Shown: positions 1 to 6,820, counted from the stretch's first letter. The stretch: 9,464 nt of DNA from Betaproteobacteria bacterium (GCA_023258935.1 JAHFRG010000061.1:1-9464); one strand, 5' to 3'. Program-made: numbers and translations. Notes: generated by a model not told the origin, from the sequence alone.

Positions 1-1232
1 CGAAGGAGATGCAGCGTGAGGGGTTTACCATTCCGCTGTTGATCGGCGGGGCAACCACTTCGCGGGTGCATACTGCGGTGAAAATCGAACCCGGGTATAA
101 CGGCGTCACCATCTGGGTGCCGGATGCTTCACGCAGTGTGGGCGTGTGCAGCAATCTGCTTTCCGACGAACAGCGCGGCGGCTACATTGAAGGCATCAAG
201 CAGGAATACGAAAAGGTACGCGTGCAGCACCGGGAAAAGAAAGGCCAGCCGCTGCACAAGCTCGTTGAGGCGAGAAAAAACGGCCTCAAAACCGATTGGA
301 AGCATTACGTTCCGCCAAAACCGGGCTTTATCGGTTTGAAAGTGTTTAAGGAATATCCTTTGCAGGAGCTTGTGCCCTGCATGGACTGGACGCCGTTTTT
401 CCAGACCTGGGAACTCTCGGGCCGCTACCCGGCGATTTTGCAGGATGAAGTCGTGGGCGAAGCCGCGCGCAATCTTTTCCAGGACGCGCAGGCGATGCTG
501 AAAATCATCATCGGGGAAAAATGGCTTAAAGCCAATGCAGTGATTGGTTTGTTCCCAGCCAACTCGGTGAACAGCGATGATATCGAGATTTATGCCGACG
601 AGTCGCGCACCAAGGTGGCGATGACGTTTCACAACCTGCGCCAGCAGAATGTCAAGCCGCAAGGCAATCCCAACCAGTGCCTTGCCGATTTCATCGCGCC
701 CAGGGATTCCGGAGTGAAGGATTACATCGGCGCCTTTGCGGTTACCGCAGGCATCGGCATTGATGCGCGAGTCAAAGCATATGAAGAGAAGCACGATGAT
801 TACAATGCCATCATGCTGAAAGCGCTTGCTGACCGGCTTGCCGAGAGCTTCGCCGAACATATGCATATGCGCGTGAGGCGCGAGTTCTGGGGTTATGCAA
901 AGGGTGAAAACCTGGATAACGAAGCATTGGTTGCGGAGAAATACCGGGGCATCCGCCCCGCCCCGGGCTACCCTGCTTGCCCGGACCACACCGAAAAGGG
1001 TGCGTTATTTGACCTGTTGCAAGCGCCGGAAGTCAGGATTACGCTTACCGAAAGTTTCGCAATGCTTCCGGCAGCGGCAGTGAGCGGCTTTTATTTCTCT
1101 CACCCTGAGTCCGGCTATTTTGCGGTCGGCAAAATCGGCAAGGACCAGGTTGAGGATTACGCTCGCCGCAAGGGTTGGGATATGACCACCGCGGAGAAAT
1201 GGCTTGCGCCGGTTTTGGGATATGATAAGTAG
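1..1232 (+). CDS. metH: Cobalamin-dependent methionine synthase, C-terminal part (5' end outside window)
   Basis: Cytosolic enzyme that moves a methyl group from methyl-tetrahydrofolate through cobalamin to homocysteine, giving methionine. Only about 409 of the usual roughly 1,200 residues are here; the reading frame is open to the left edge, so the ATG at 9 is internal. The first ~30 residues are the end of the B12-binding domain (GGATTS followed by HTAVKI). The rest is the AdoMet-dependent reactivation domain. Counting from the Met at 9, D126 (in MDWTPFF), R316 (in RPAPGYPACPDH, 316-327) and Y370 (in GYFAV) correspond by remembered alignment to E. coli D946, R1134 and Y1189, which bind AdoMet. 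The C-terminus (VEDYARRKG...WLAPVLGYD) is typical and complete. The cobalt-ligating histidine and the homocysteine and folate modules lie upstream, unseen. Identification is firm; no defects seen. Confidence 0.97.
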   Translation, partial: KEMQREGFTIPLLIGGATTSRVHTAVKIEPGYNGVTIWVPDASRSVGVCSNLLSDEQRGGYIEGIKQEYEKVRVQHREKKGQPLHKLVEARKNGLKTDWKHYVPPKPGFIGLKVFKEYPLQELVPCMDWTPFFQTWELSGRYPAILQDEVVGEAARNLFQDAQAMLKIIIGEKWLKANAVIGLFPANSVNSDDIEIYADESRTKVAMTFHNLRQQNVKPQGNPNQCLADFIAPRDSGVKDYIGAFAVTAGIGIDARVKAYEEKHDDYNAIMLKALADRLAESFAEHMHMRVRREFWGYAKGENLDNEALVAEKYRGIRPAPGYPACPDHTEKGALFDLLQAPEVRITLTESFAMLPAAAVSGFYFSHPESGYFAVGKIGKDQVEDYARRKGWDMTTAEKWLAPVLGYDK

Positions 1233-1248
1233 TCAGGAAGCTGGATCG

Positions 1249-1268
1249 ACAGGTTGGATACAGCCTGT
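1249..1268 (+). terminator. Possible weak terminator hairpin after metH
   Basis: Seventeen bases after the metH stop there is an 8-bp stem (ACAGGTTG / CAGCCTGT, one G-T wobble) closed by the 4-base loop GATA. It is followed only by TTTAAGATT, not a long T-run, so it may be a weak intrinsic terminator or just a mRNA 3'-end hairpin. Position supports the call; the poor T-run weakens it. Confidence 0.35.
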
Positions 1269-1274
1269 TTAAGA

Positions 1275-1305
1275 TTACCAATATCAAACGGATTATTAAG
1301 ATAAT
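1275..1305 (+). promoter_or_regulatory. Weak candidate promoter for the small Rho-N-like gene
   Basis: GATAAT at 1300-1305 matches the sigma-70 -10 consensus at five of six bases. TTACCA at 1275-1280 matches the -35 at four of six, but the spacer is 19 bases, longer than the preferred 17. It sits in the 100-base gap between metH and the gene starting at 1333, after a possible terminator, which is the expected place. Low certainty because this gap is AT-rich. Confidence 0.22.
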
Positions 1306-1332
1306 GACTATTCAGCAAGGAGGAATAAAGCT

Positions 1333-1656
1333 GTGGCTCACACCTTTGAGGAATTGAAAGGCAAAACTGTGGCGGAGCTTCGGGAAATCGCCAAAGGAAT
1401 CGAACACGAAGCGGTGAAAGGTTATTCCCAGTTGAACAAAGACCATCTGCTGGTTGCCCTGTGCAAGGCTTTGAACATTGCCATGCATGGGCATCATGAG
1501 GTTGTGGGTATCAATAAGACCGCCATCAAGAGCCAAATTCGGGATTTGAAGAAGAAACGCGATGGCTTTCTAGCGGCCCATGATCATGCCCAGCTCAAAA
1601 ACATCCGGCGCACGATTCATCACCTGAAGAGAATGCTTCACAAGGCTACCGTTTAG
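1333..1656 (+). CDS. Small basic protein with Rho-N/SAP-like N-terminal motif, unknown function
   Basis: A 107-residue protein starting at GTG; the start is decided by a strong ribosome binding site, AAGGAGG at 1317-1323, nine bases upstream. Residues about 4-50 (FEELKGKTVAELREIAKGI, then a conserved-looking stretch ending in LLVALCKALNI) resemble the helix-extended-helix motif of Rho termination factor N-terminal or SAP-type domains, which often bind nucleic acid. Residues about 61-105 are predicted helical and rich in Lys, Arg and His, perhaps a helical hairpin. There are ten histidines in all, several between residues 50 and 56. No signal peptide or membrane segment. Neighbours metH and mscL do not reveal its job. 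Nucleic-acid binding is an inference from motif and charge; a specific function is not known to me. Confidence 0.8.
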   Translation: MAHTFEELKGKTVAELREIAKGIEHEAVKGYSQLNKDHLLVALCKALNIAMHGHHEVVGINKTAIKSQIRDLKKKRDGFLAAHDHAQLKNIRRTIHHLKRMLHKATV

Positions 1657-1695
1657 CGCTTAAAATTCATCAGCACTGCAAGTAATGAATACCGA

Positions 1696-1717
1696 TTGAC
1701 TTTAGCGTTGACTTTAG
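1696..1717 (+). repeat. Tandem 10-base direct repeat in the mscL leader
   Basis: TTGACTTTAG occurs at 1696-1705 and again at 1708-1717, a 12-base period, directly before the mscL ribosome binding site. Each copy begins with the -35-like TTGACT, but no -10 box can fit before the start codon for either copy, so a promoter reading is unlikely. It may be a chance or slippage duplication, or a small operator-like site. Confidence 0.5.
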
Positions 1718-1729
1718 GGAGGGGAAGCC

Positions 1730-2167
1730 ATGCTTAAAGAGTTCAAGGAATTCGCCATGCGCGGCAACGTAGTGGACATGGCGGTGGGTATCATCATCGG
1801 CGTAGCTTTTGGCGCCATCGTGCAATCGCTGGTTGCCGACGTCATAATGCCGCCCATCGGGCTGATTCTCGGCAATGTGGATTTTTCCAATCTTTTCGTG
1901 GTGCTCAAAGAAGGCGCTGCGGCCGCACCGTACGCTTCTCTGGCGGAAGCGCAGAAAGCCGGCGCAGTCACCATCAACTACGGCAAGTTCCTGAATGCTG
2001 TGATGAGCTTCGTGATTGTGGCATTCGCGGTGTTTATGCTGATTCGCGCCATCAATCAGCTGAAGCGCAAGGAAGAGGTCGCACCCACGACCAAGGAATG
2101 CCCGCAGTGCTTTTCAACCATCCCGATAAAAGCCAAGCGCTGCCCGAATTGCACTTCACAGCTTTAA
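1730..2167 (+). CDS. mscL: Large-conductance mechanosensitive channel MscL with C-terminal double-CxxC tail
   Basis: Inner-membrane pentameric channel that opens under membrane tension and releases solutes during hypo-osmotic shock. The protein has 145 residues, near the family norm (about 136 in E. coli). The N-terminal amphipathic helix and the pore-lining TM1 are plain in RGNVVDMAVGIIIGVAFGAI (residues 11-30), continuing into SLVADVIMPPIG. A periplasmic loop of about 35 residues follows, then TM2 at about 86-108 and a basic LKRKEE stretch. The last 22 residues carry CPQC (124-127) and CPNC (138-141), a short zinc-ribbon-like tail in place of the E. coli C-terminal helix; such tails occur in other proteobacterial MscL proteins. 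The start is supported by the purine-rich AGGGAGGGG about 5 bases upstream of ATG. The next gene follows after 10 bases, suggesting co-transcription. Confidence 0.96.
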   Translation: MLKEFKEFAMRGNVVDMAVGIIIGVAFGAIVQSLVADVIMPPIGLILGNVDFSNLFVVLKEGAAAAPYASLAEAQKAGAVTINYGKFLNAVMSFVIVAFAVFMLIRAINQLKRKEEVAPTTKECPQCFSTIPIKAKRCPNCTSQL

Positions 2168-2177
2168 AAACCTCAAC

Positions 2178-2867
2178 ATGAGAACTGCTCTGTTTGCTTC
2201 GCTTTTTGCATGTGTTTTCCTCGTCGCTGCCGGGAATGCGCGTTCTGCCGAGGAGCCGCTGCGCTATAACGTGGTGGACTTGCAGGCTGAAGCGCAGCGC
2301 GAAATCCAGAACGATTTGATGACGGCATCCTTGTACGTGGAGCAAAGCGGCGAGAACCCCGCGCGGGTCTCCGACTCAGTGAATAAAATCGTGAATGAAG
2401 CATTGCGAGTGGCCGGGAATATAAAAAACGTCAAGGCGAGTACTGAGGGCTATCAGACTTACCCGGTTTACGGCAAGAATAAGCAGTTGGAAGGGTGGCG
2501 CGTTCGCTCTGAAATTCGCATCGAGAGCAAGGATTTCAACTCTCTCTCCAATCTCATCGGCAAGCTGCAGTCTACCATGCAGCTTTCTTATCTAGGATTT
2601 ACGGTATCTCCTGAAGCTAGGCGGCAGGCGGAGAATGAGCTGATTACCCAAGCCGTTTCCAATTTCCGCGAACGTGCCGATATCGTGAAACAATCCCTTA
2701 ATGGGCGGGGATACAAGCTGCGCAAAATGAGCATCAACACCGGCGGGTTTCATCCCCGCCCGTTGCTTGCGCGCGGGATTGCGGCGCAGGAAGTTGCAGC
2801 GCCTAATGTCGAGGGAGGCACCAGCCAAGTTACGGTCAACGTGAACGGCACGATTGAGGTCGAATAA
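2178..2867 (+). CDS. Periplasmic SIMPL (DUF541, YggE-like) domain protein
   Basis: A 229-residue exported protein. Residues 1-24 form a signal peptide (Arg at 2, hydrophobic core LFASLFACVFLVAA, likely cleavage after ARSA), so the mature protein begins near EEPLRY and is periplasmic. The rest matches the SIMPL/DUF541 pattern: an N-terminal strand-rich part, GYQTYPVY near 91-98, WRVRSEIRIESKDF near 107-120, then LGFTVSPEARRQAENELITQA near 139-159 and the helical region with RAD, ending in a strand (SQVTVNVNGTIEVE). The E. coli relative YggE is linked to lowered oxidative stress, but the biochemical role of the family is unclear. The ATG at 2178 fits the signal peptide, yet there is no clear Shine-Dalgarno, so translation is probably coupled to mscL, which stops 10 bases before. 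It converges with the binding-protein gene beyond. Confidence 0.88.
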   Translation: MRTALFASLFACVFLVAAGNARSAEEPLRYNVVDLQAEAQREIQNDLMTASLYVEQSGENPARVSDSVNKIVNEALRVAGNIKNVKASTEGYQTYPVYGKNKQLEGWRVRSEIRIESKDFNSLSNLIGKLQSTMQLSYLGFTVSPEARRQAENELITQAVSNFRERADIVKQSLNGRGYKLRKMSINTGGFHPRPLLARGIAAQEVAAPNVEGGTSQVTVNVNGTIEVE

Positions 2868-2871
2868 ATTC

Positions 2872-2896
2872 AGCGGGCAACGAATTTTTCGCCGCT
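2872..2896. terminator. Possible bidirectional hairpin between converging genes
   Basis: The 27-base gap between the SIMPL gene and the converging potD-like gene holds an imperfect inverted repeat: outer stem AGCGG/CCGCT, inner stem CGAA/TTCG with a TTT loop, and a four-base bulge. It overlaps the stop codon of the minus-strand gene. There is no T-run following on either strand, so true intrinsic termination is uncertain; the location between convergent genes is the main support. Confidence 0.3.
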
Positions 2897-4073
2897 AGGT
2901 TGCGTGACGCCGTGGTGCGGCCAAACCTTTATAGGCGGCCAACCCGAGGACCGCAAACACAAACAAGCCAAGCAATACCGCGAGTCCCTTCCAATAAGTC
3001 GAGTCGTCTTCGCCCTGCTTGAGCTTGATCTCGGTCCACATTCTCGACATGACTCTCCGCTGCTTGCGGTCGAGGTCTTTCATGAACTCCAGGTGCTTGA
3101 TGGTTTCCGGGTTGGGGAAAATAGCGGGGTTTTGCGCGATTTCAGGCTTGATGTAAGGCAGCGCCGCGGCATTGGGATTGCCCGCGCCGATAAAGTTGGT
3201 CAGCTCCGCCGAGTTTTCGCCTTCAAGCATGAAATTGATGAATTTATGCGCCAGATCCTGCCGGGGCCCGGATTTGTGCACCACCATATTATCCATTCCG
3301 ATCACCGCGCCTTCCTTGGGAATTCTCCAGTTGATGGTGAATTTGCGCGCCGCTTTTTTCGCATCCAGCGCCGCCTGGAAAAAATCGTTGGAGTAGCCGT
3401 GCGCAAGCCAGATGTTGCCGACCGTGAGCTCCTTGATATAGCTCTGCGCGTTGAACGCCGCCCAGTAAGGCTTGGCGCGGATGATCAGGTCGCGCGCCTG
3501 TTTCCATTTTTCTTCGTCCGTGTCGTTGATGGAATAGCCGAGGTATCTCATCGCGGCGGCCATGAGTTCCCGCTGCGAGTCGAGTACCGTGACCCGGCCT
3601 TTTACTTTTGTTAAATATTCCGGTTCGAAAATCACCGCCCAGGTATCAATGGGCAGCCCCAGTTCCTGCAGCTTCTGCTCGTTGTATCCTATTACCGTGG
3701 TCGAATAGGCATAGGGCACGGAGTATTTATTGCCGGGGTCGAAATCAAGGTTCAGGTATTCCGGGTTGATGTTCTTGAGGTTGGGCAAAAGCGATTTGTC
3801 GAGGGGCTTGAGCGCGTTTTGCTTGATGAGCGAATCCACGGCGTTCTGCGTGGGTACGATGATGTCGTAGCCGGTGGCACCGGCAGCGAGTTTCGCCAGC
3901 ATCTCCTCATTGTCGCCGTAATAGTCCTGTACCAGCTTGCAGTTGCAGAATTTCTCGAAACGCTCGACCGTGCCTTCCGAGATGTAATTGTTCCAGTTAT
4001 AGAGATGTAACTCGTCCGCAGCGAGCGCGCTGCCGCTCGCCAGCAGAAACACGAGGAGCAGCCCGGTCCTCAT
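2895..4073 (-). CDS. potD: Polyamine-type ABC transporter substrate-binding protein (PotD/PotF family) with C-terminal membrane anchor
   Basis: Binding protein that delivers a polyamine-like substrate to the PotABC importer. It has 392 residues, about 40 more than E. coli PotD. A signal peptide spans residues 1-19 (cleavage after ALA). The mature part starts ELHLYNWNNYIS, the family's opening strand with the pocket residues W27 and Y30. By remembered alignment, E169 matches PotD E171, Y227 and D230 match PotF W244 and D247, and D261 matches PotF D278; but G259 stands where PotD has W255 and PotF F276. A C43-N-C45 pair holds the only cysteines. Unusually, residues 362-381 are a hydrophobic helix followed by a basic tail (PRRH), implying a single C-terminal membrane anchor with a cytoplasmic end. 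The start overlaps the potC stop by four bases (ATGA), with GGAG about 12 bases upstream. The transporter family is firm; substrate (spermidine, putrescine or another cation) is not. Confidence 0.93.
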   Translation of the reverse strand: MRTGLLLVFLLASGSALAADELHLYNWNNYISEGTVERFEKFCNCKLVQDYYGDNEEMLAKLAAGATGYDIIVPTQNAVDSLIKQNALKPLDKSLLPNLKNINPEYLNLDFDPGNKYSVPYAYSTTVIGYNEQKLQELGLPIDTWAVIFEPEYLTKVKGRVTVLDSQRELMAAAMRYLGYSINDTDEEKWKQARDLIIRAKPYWAAFNAQSYIKELTVGNIWLAHGYSNDFFQAALDAKKAARKFTINWRIPKEGAVIGMDNMVVHKSGPRQDLAHKFINFMLEGENSAELTNFIGAGNPNAAALPYIKPEIAQNPAIFPNPETIKHLEFMKDLDRKQRRVMSRMWTEIKLKQGEDDSTYWKGLAVLLGLFVFAVLGLAAYKGLAAPRRHAT

Positions 4074-4849
4074 TTCATGGCTCCGCGCAGCGTATCAGGC
4101 GCGAATTTGGAAGCGATGATGATGGTGGTGAGTGTCAGCAGCATGAGCAGGGTGGAGACGGCGTTCACTTCGGGTGTCACCGCGATCTTGATCATCGAGT
4201 AAATCTGCAGCGGCAGCGTAGAGACGCCCACACCTACGGTGAAGAAAGTAATCACGAAATCATCAATCGAAAGGGTAAACGACATCAGCGCGCCGGCGAT
4301 GACCCCAGGCATTATCAGCGGGAAGGTGACCAGCTTGAAAGTTTGCCACGGCGTGGCGCCGAGATCGCGCGCCGCCTCAAAAATGCTCTCATCCATTCCC
4401 GCCAGCCGCGCGCGCACCACGATGGCGACAAATCCGATGCAGAACGTGATGTGGGCGATGATGATGGAGAGCATGCCAAGCGTGAGGTTCATCACCTGTA
4501 TGAAAAACAGGAGCAGGGAAACGCCCAGCAGGATTTCCGGCATCGCCACCGGCGTGATCACCATGAACGGAAGTAGTTTCGGCTTATAGCGGTGAATAGC
4601 GATGCCCGCCATGGTGCCCAAAGCGGTGGCAACCAGGCCGGAAACAACGGCGATGGTGAGCGAATTGACCGCTGCGCGAATCATCTGTTCATCGTTGAAC
4701 AGCACGCGATACCAGTTGAGTGTGAAGCCCACCCATTCGGCGTTTAGTCGAGAGTCGTTAAACGAATACACCACGACGATGATGAGCGGCACGTAAAGAA
4801 ACGCATACACTAGCGCCGAAATCGACCACAGCCAGGAGCTTCTATTCAT
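4070..4849 (-). CDS. potC: Polyamine ABC transporter permease PotC
   Basis: One of two inner-membrane permease subunits of a PotABCD-type importer. At 259 residues it has the usual length. Six membrane helices can be placed at about 11-29, 62-86, 92-118, 124-147, 182-204 and 231-248. The cytoplasmic EAA loop that docks onto the ATPase is clear: FEAARDLGATPWQTFKLVTF (residues 157-176) followed by PLIMPG. The N-terminal YVPLIIVVVYSFNDS and the SFTLSIDDFVITFF segment are characteristic of PotC/PotI/YdcV-type permeases. Start is supported by AAGGTG seven bases upstream of ATG; the ATG overlaps the potB stop by four bases, and its own stop overlaps the start of the binding-protein gene. No defects seen. 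Confidence 0.96.
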   Translation of the reverse strand: MNRSSWLWSISALVYAFLYVPLIIVVVYSFNDSRLNAEWVGFTLNWYRVLFNDEQMIRAAVNSLTIAVVSGLVATALGTMAGIAIHRYKPKLLPFMVITPVAMPEILLGVSLLLFFIQVMNLTLGMLSIIIAHITFCIGFVAIVVRARLAGMDESIFEAARDLGATPWQTFKLVTFPLIMPGVIAGALMSFTLSIDDFVITFFTVGVGVSTLPLQIYSMIKIAVTPEVNAVSTLLMLLTLTTIIIASKFAPDTLRGAMK

Positions 4850-5742
4850 TGTCTAACACCTTGACGGCTGATCATTGCGGTGATGCCAGCAAGCAACAGC
4901 ACTGCGATGGTGAGCATGATGGAAAGCGTGCTGCCGAACGGCCAGTCGCGGGTGCCGAGGAACTGGTCTTTAATCAGATTGCCGATCAGAATATCGCCGG
5001 TGCCGCCGAGGATGTCGGGAATGGCGAACATGCCGAGCACTGGAATGAATACCAGCGCCGCGCCGGAATATACGCCGGGGAGCGACAACGGCCAGGTGAC
5101 CTTCCAAAATCTGTTCCATGCGTTCGCGCCGAGATCTTGCGCGGCGTCAAGCAATACCGGGTCGTGCTTTTCCAGATTGGTGTAAAGCGGCAGCACCATG
5201 AACGGCAAGTGCACGTACACCATGCCCACCAGCACTGCGAAGGACGAAAACAGCAGAGGCACCGGCGCGATGCCGAACCAGCCGAGGAGGTGGTTGACCG
5301 CGAGGCTGAAAGCCGACTGCGGGCCGAGAATAATCATCCAGGCGTAAACCCGTATTAGAAAATTGCTGGCGAAAGGCAGAATCACCAGCAATACCATGAA
5401 GTCCCGGTGCTTCCTCGGGCTGTGCGCAATCAGCAGCGCCAGCGGATACGCCATCAGCAGGCAGACCAGCGTGGAGGCCATTGCGACGCCGAAAGACTTG
5501 ATGAATATCTGGGTGTAGATAAAATCGCTGAAGAAAAACCGGTAAGTCTCCAGCGTGAGCCCGGTTTCCTTGCCCGGTTCGACCCCGAATAGCGGCGCGA
5601 GCCCGCCGTAATCTCCGGGATAGCGAAAAGAGGCCACCACCATGATGAGGCTGGGCAGCAGAAAAAAAAGCGTCAGGTAAAGAAACGGCGGCCCGCTGAC
5701 GAGCCACTTGGTGACACGGGTAGTATTCAACAAATTAATCAT
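4846..5742 (-). CDS. potB: Polyamine ABC transporter permease PotB
   Basis: The second inner-membrane permease subunit, pairing with PotC to form the translocation path. It has 298 residues, within the family range (E. coli PotB is about 275-285). Hydrophobic helices lie at about 18-37, 82-106, 114-140, 162-187, 222-245 and 272-290. The EAA loop appears as LLDAAQDLGANAWNRFWKVT (residues 197-216) followed by WPLSLPG, and the LPFASNFLIRVYAWMIIL segment (122-139) is strongly conserved in PotB/PotH proteins. The periplasmic loop after helix 1 (about residues 40-75) is long, as is common here. Its ATG lies inside the end of potA (8-base overlap, ATGATTAA), and no strong ribosome binding site is visible, so translation is probably coupled to potA. 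Confidence 0.95.
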   Translation of the reverse strand: MINLLNTTRVTKWLVSGPPFLYLTLFFLLPSLIMVVASFRYPGDYGGLAPLFGVEPGKETGLTLETYRFFFSDFIYTQIFIKSFGVAMASTLVCLLMAYPLALLIAHSPRKHRDFMVLLVILPFASNFLIRVYAWMIILGPQSAFSLAVNHLLGWFGIAPVPLLFSSFAVLVGMVYVHLPFMVLPLYTNLEKHDPVLLDAAQDLGANAWNRFWKVTWPLSLPGVYSGAALVFIPVLGMFAIPDILGGTGDILIGNLIKDQFLGTRDWPFGSTLSIMLTIAVLLLAGITAMISRQGVRQ

Positions 5743-6820
5743 TCAGAAATAATCCGGCATCCTTTGGCCAGGCGACCTTGACGGCATCGCCGATTTCGAA
5801 GAATTTGGCGCGCCCCGTAGCCGAATTAGGCAGTAGCGCTTCAATGCGGGCTCCGTTATTGAGATCAACGATATAAGTGGTGATATCGCCCACATACAGA
5901 AAGTCACGAACTTTTCCAGGGAAATGGTTTTCGTCTGCGACATCGTCAATCTTGGCGGCAATGCGCACTTGCTCCGGGCGCAGCGCCAGCACTCCTTTCT
6001 GGCCGCGCGCGGCACCGGTTTTGGCGGGCGCCCGCACTTCACCCATGCCTGGGATACGAATGCGCAGATGGTCGGGGGCCGCTTCCAGAACTTCTGCTTG
6101 CAATATGTTGATGCGGCCAATGAAGTCGGCGACAAAACGGTTTACGGGAAAACTGTAGATTTTGGAAGGCTCGTCCATCTGCTCGATCCTGCCGGCATTC
6201 ATCACCGCGATGCGGTGCGACAGCGCCAGCGCCTCCGCTTGCGAGTGGGTTACAAACACGAACGTGATACCGACATCGCGTTGCAAAGTTATAAGCTCGA
6301 TTTGCATTTCCTCACGCAGCTTGGCATCCAGCGCGCCCAGCGGTTCATCGAGCATCAAAAGTCGAGGCCTGTTGACCAGTCCGCGCGCGAGCGCCACGCG
6401 CTGCTTCTGGCCTCCGGAAAGTTCATGCGGGAAACTTTCGCCTTTATCCGAAAGATGGACCAGGTCCAATACTTCCTTTACTTTGACAGCAATTTCATCA
6501 GGACTTTTTCCCGCCATCTTGAGCGGGAAAGAGACATTGCCCGTCACGGTCATGTGCGGAAACAGCGCGTAACTCTGAAACACGGTGTGTATCGGGCGTT
6601 TCTCTGGTGGCGTGCCGGCGAGGTCCTTGCCGTCAAGCAGGATCTGTCCACCGTCGGGCAGATCGAATCCAGCGATCATGCGGAGCAGCGTGGTTTTGCC
6701 GCAACCGGAAGGTCCGAGCAGAGTAAAGAATTCTCCTGCCTCGATATTGATGCTGACGTTGTCCACTGCGACCAGATCGCCGAAACGGCGGGTGACGTTG
6801 CGAATTTCCAGAAGCGCCAT
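5735..6820 (-). CDS. potA: Polyamine ABC transporter ATP-binding protein PotA
   Basis: Cytoplasmic ATPase that powers the PotBC importer. The 361 residues contain every ABC motif in order: Walker A GPSGCGKT (36-43), Q-loop Q82, signature LSGGQKQR (134-141), Walker B LLMLDE (154-159), D-loop ALD (163-165) and switch histidine H192. After about residue 235 comes the C-terminal regulatory TOBE part, recognisable by VLALRPEQVRI (277-287) and DFLYVGDITTYIVDL (306-320). Length is near E. coli PotA (378). The start at 6820 gives the standard N-terminus (MALLEIRNVTRRFGDL); only a weak GGA precedes it. It is the first gene of the four-gene operon and follows ubiB on the same strand after 97 bases, with a candidate promoter in that gap. 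PotA is the best name, but the closely related PotG or YdcT types are not fully excluded. Confidence 0.95.
   Translation of the reverse strand: MALLEIRNVTRRFGDLVAVDNVSINIEAGEFFTLLGPSGCGKTTLLRMIAGFDLPDGGQILLDGKDLAGTPPEKRPIHTVFQSYALFPHMTVTGNVSFPLKMAGKSPDEIAVKVKEVLDLVHLSDKGESFPHELSGGQKQRVALARGLVNRPRLLMLDEPLGALDAKLREEMQIELITLQRDVGITFVFVTHSQAEALALSHRIAVMNAGRIEQMDEPSKIYSFPVNRFVADFIGRINILQAEVLEAAPDHLRIRIPGMGEVRAPAKTGAARGQKGVLALRPEQVRIAAKIDDVADENHFPGKVRDFLYVGDITTYIVDLNNGARIEALLPNSATGRAKFFEIGDAVKVAWPKDAGLFLND

Noticed and set aside
1..20. GGAG followed by ATG at 9, looking like a gene start
   Set aside because: The frame is open to the edge and the residues before and after match the interior of the MetH cobalamin domain, so it is an internal methionine.
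858..869. Perfect 12-base palindrome CATATGCATATG
   Set aside because: Lies inside metH and simply encodes His-Met-His-Met; palindromicity follows from the two repeated codon pairs.
945..960. GC-rich perfect hairpin (CGGGGC, 4-base loop, GCCCCG)
   Set aside because: Falls on the codons of the conserved AdoMet-binding RPAPG motif in metH, so it is explained by the protein; no T-run and no gene boundary.
129..989. Long open frame (286 codons) on the minus strand opposite metH
   Set aside because: It is fully antisense to the well-conserved metH coding sequence; its translation resembles no family I know and it has no own gene context. Antisense open frames are common in GC-rich coding DNA.
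4849..5358. Plus-strand open frame opposite potB, very rich in His, Gln and Glu
   Set aside because: The odd composition is what results from reading the reverse of hydrophobic membrane-helix codons; it is a shadow of potB.
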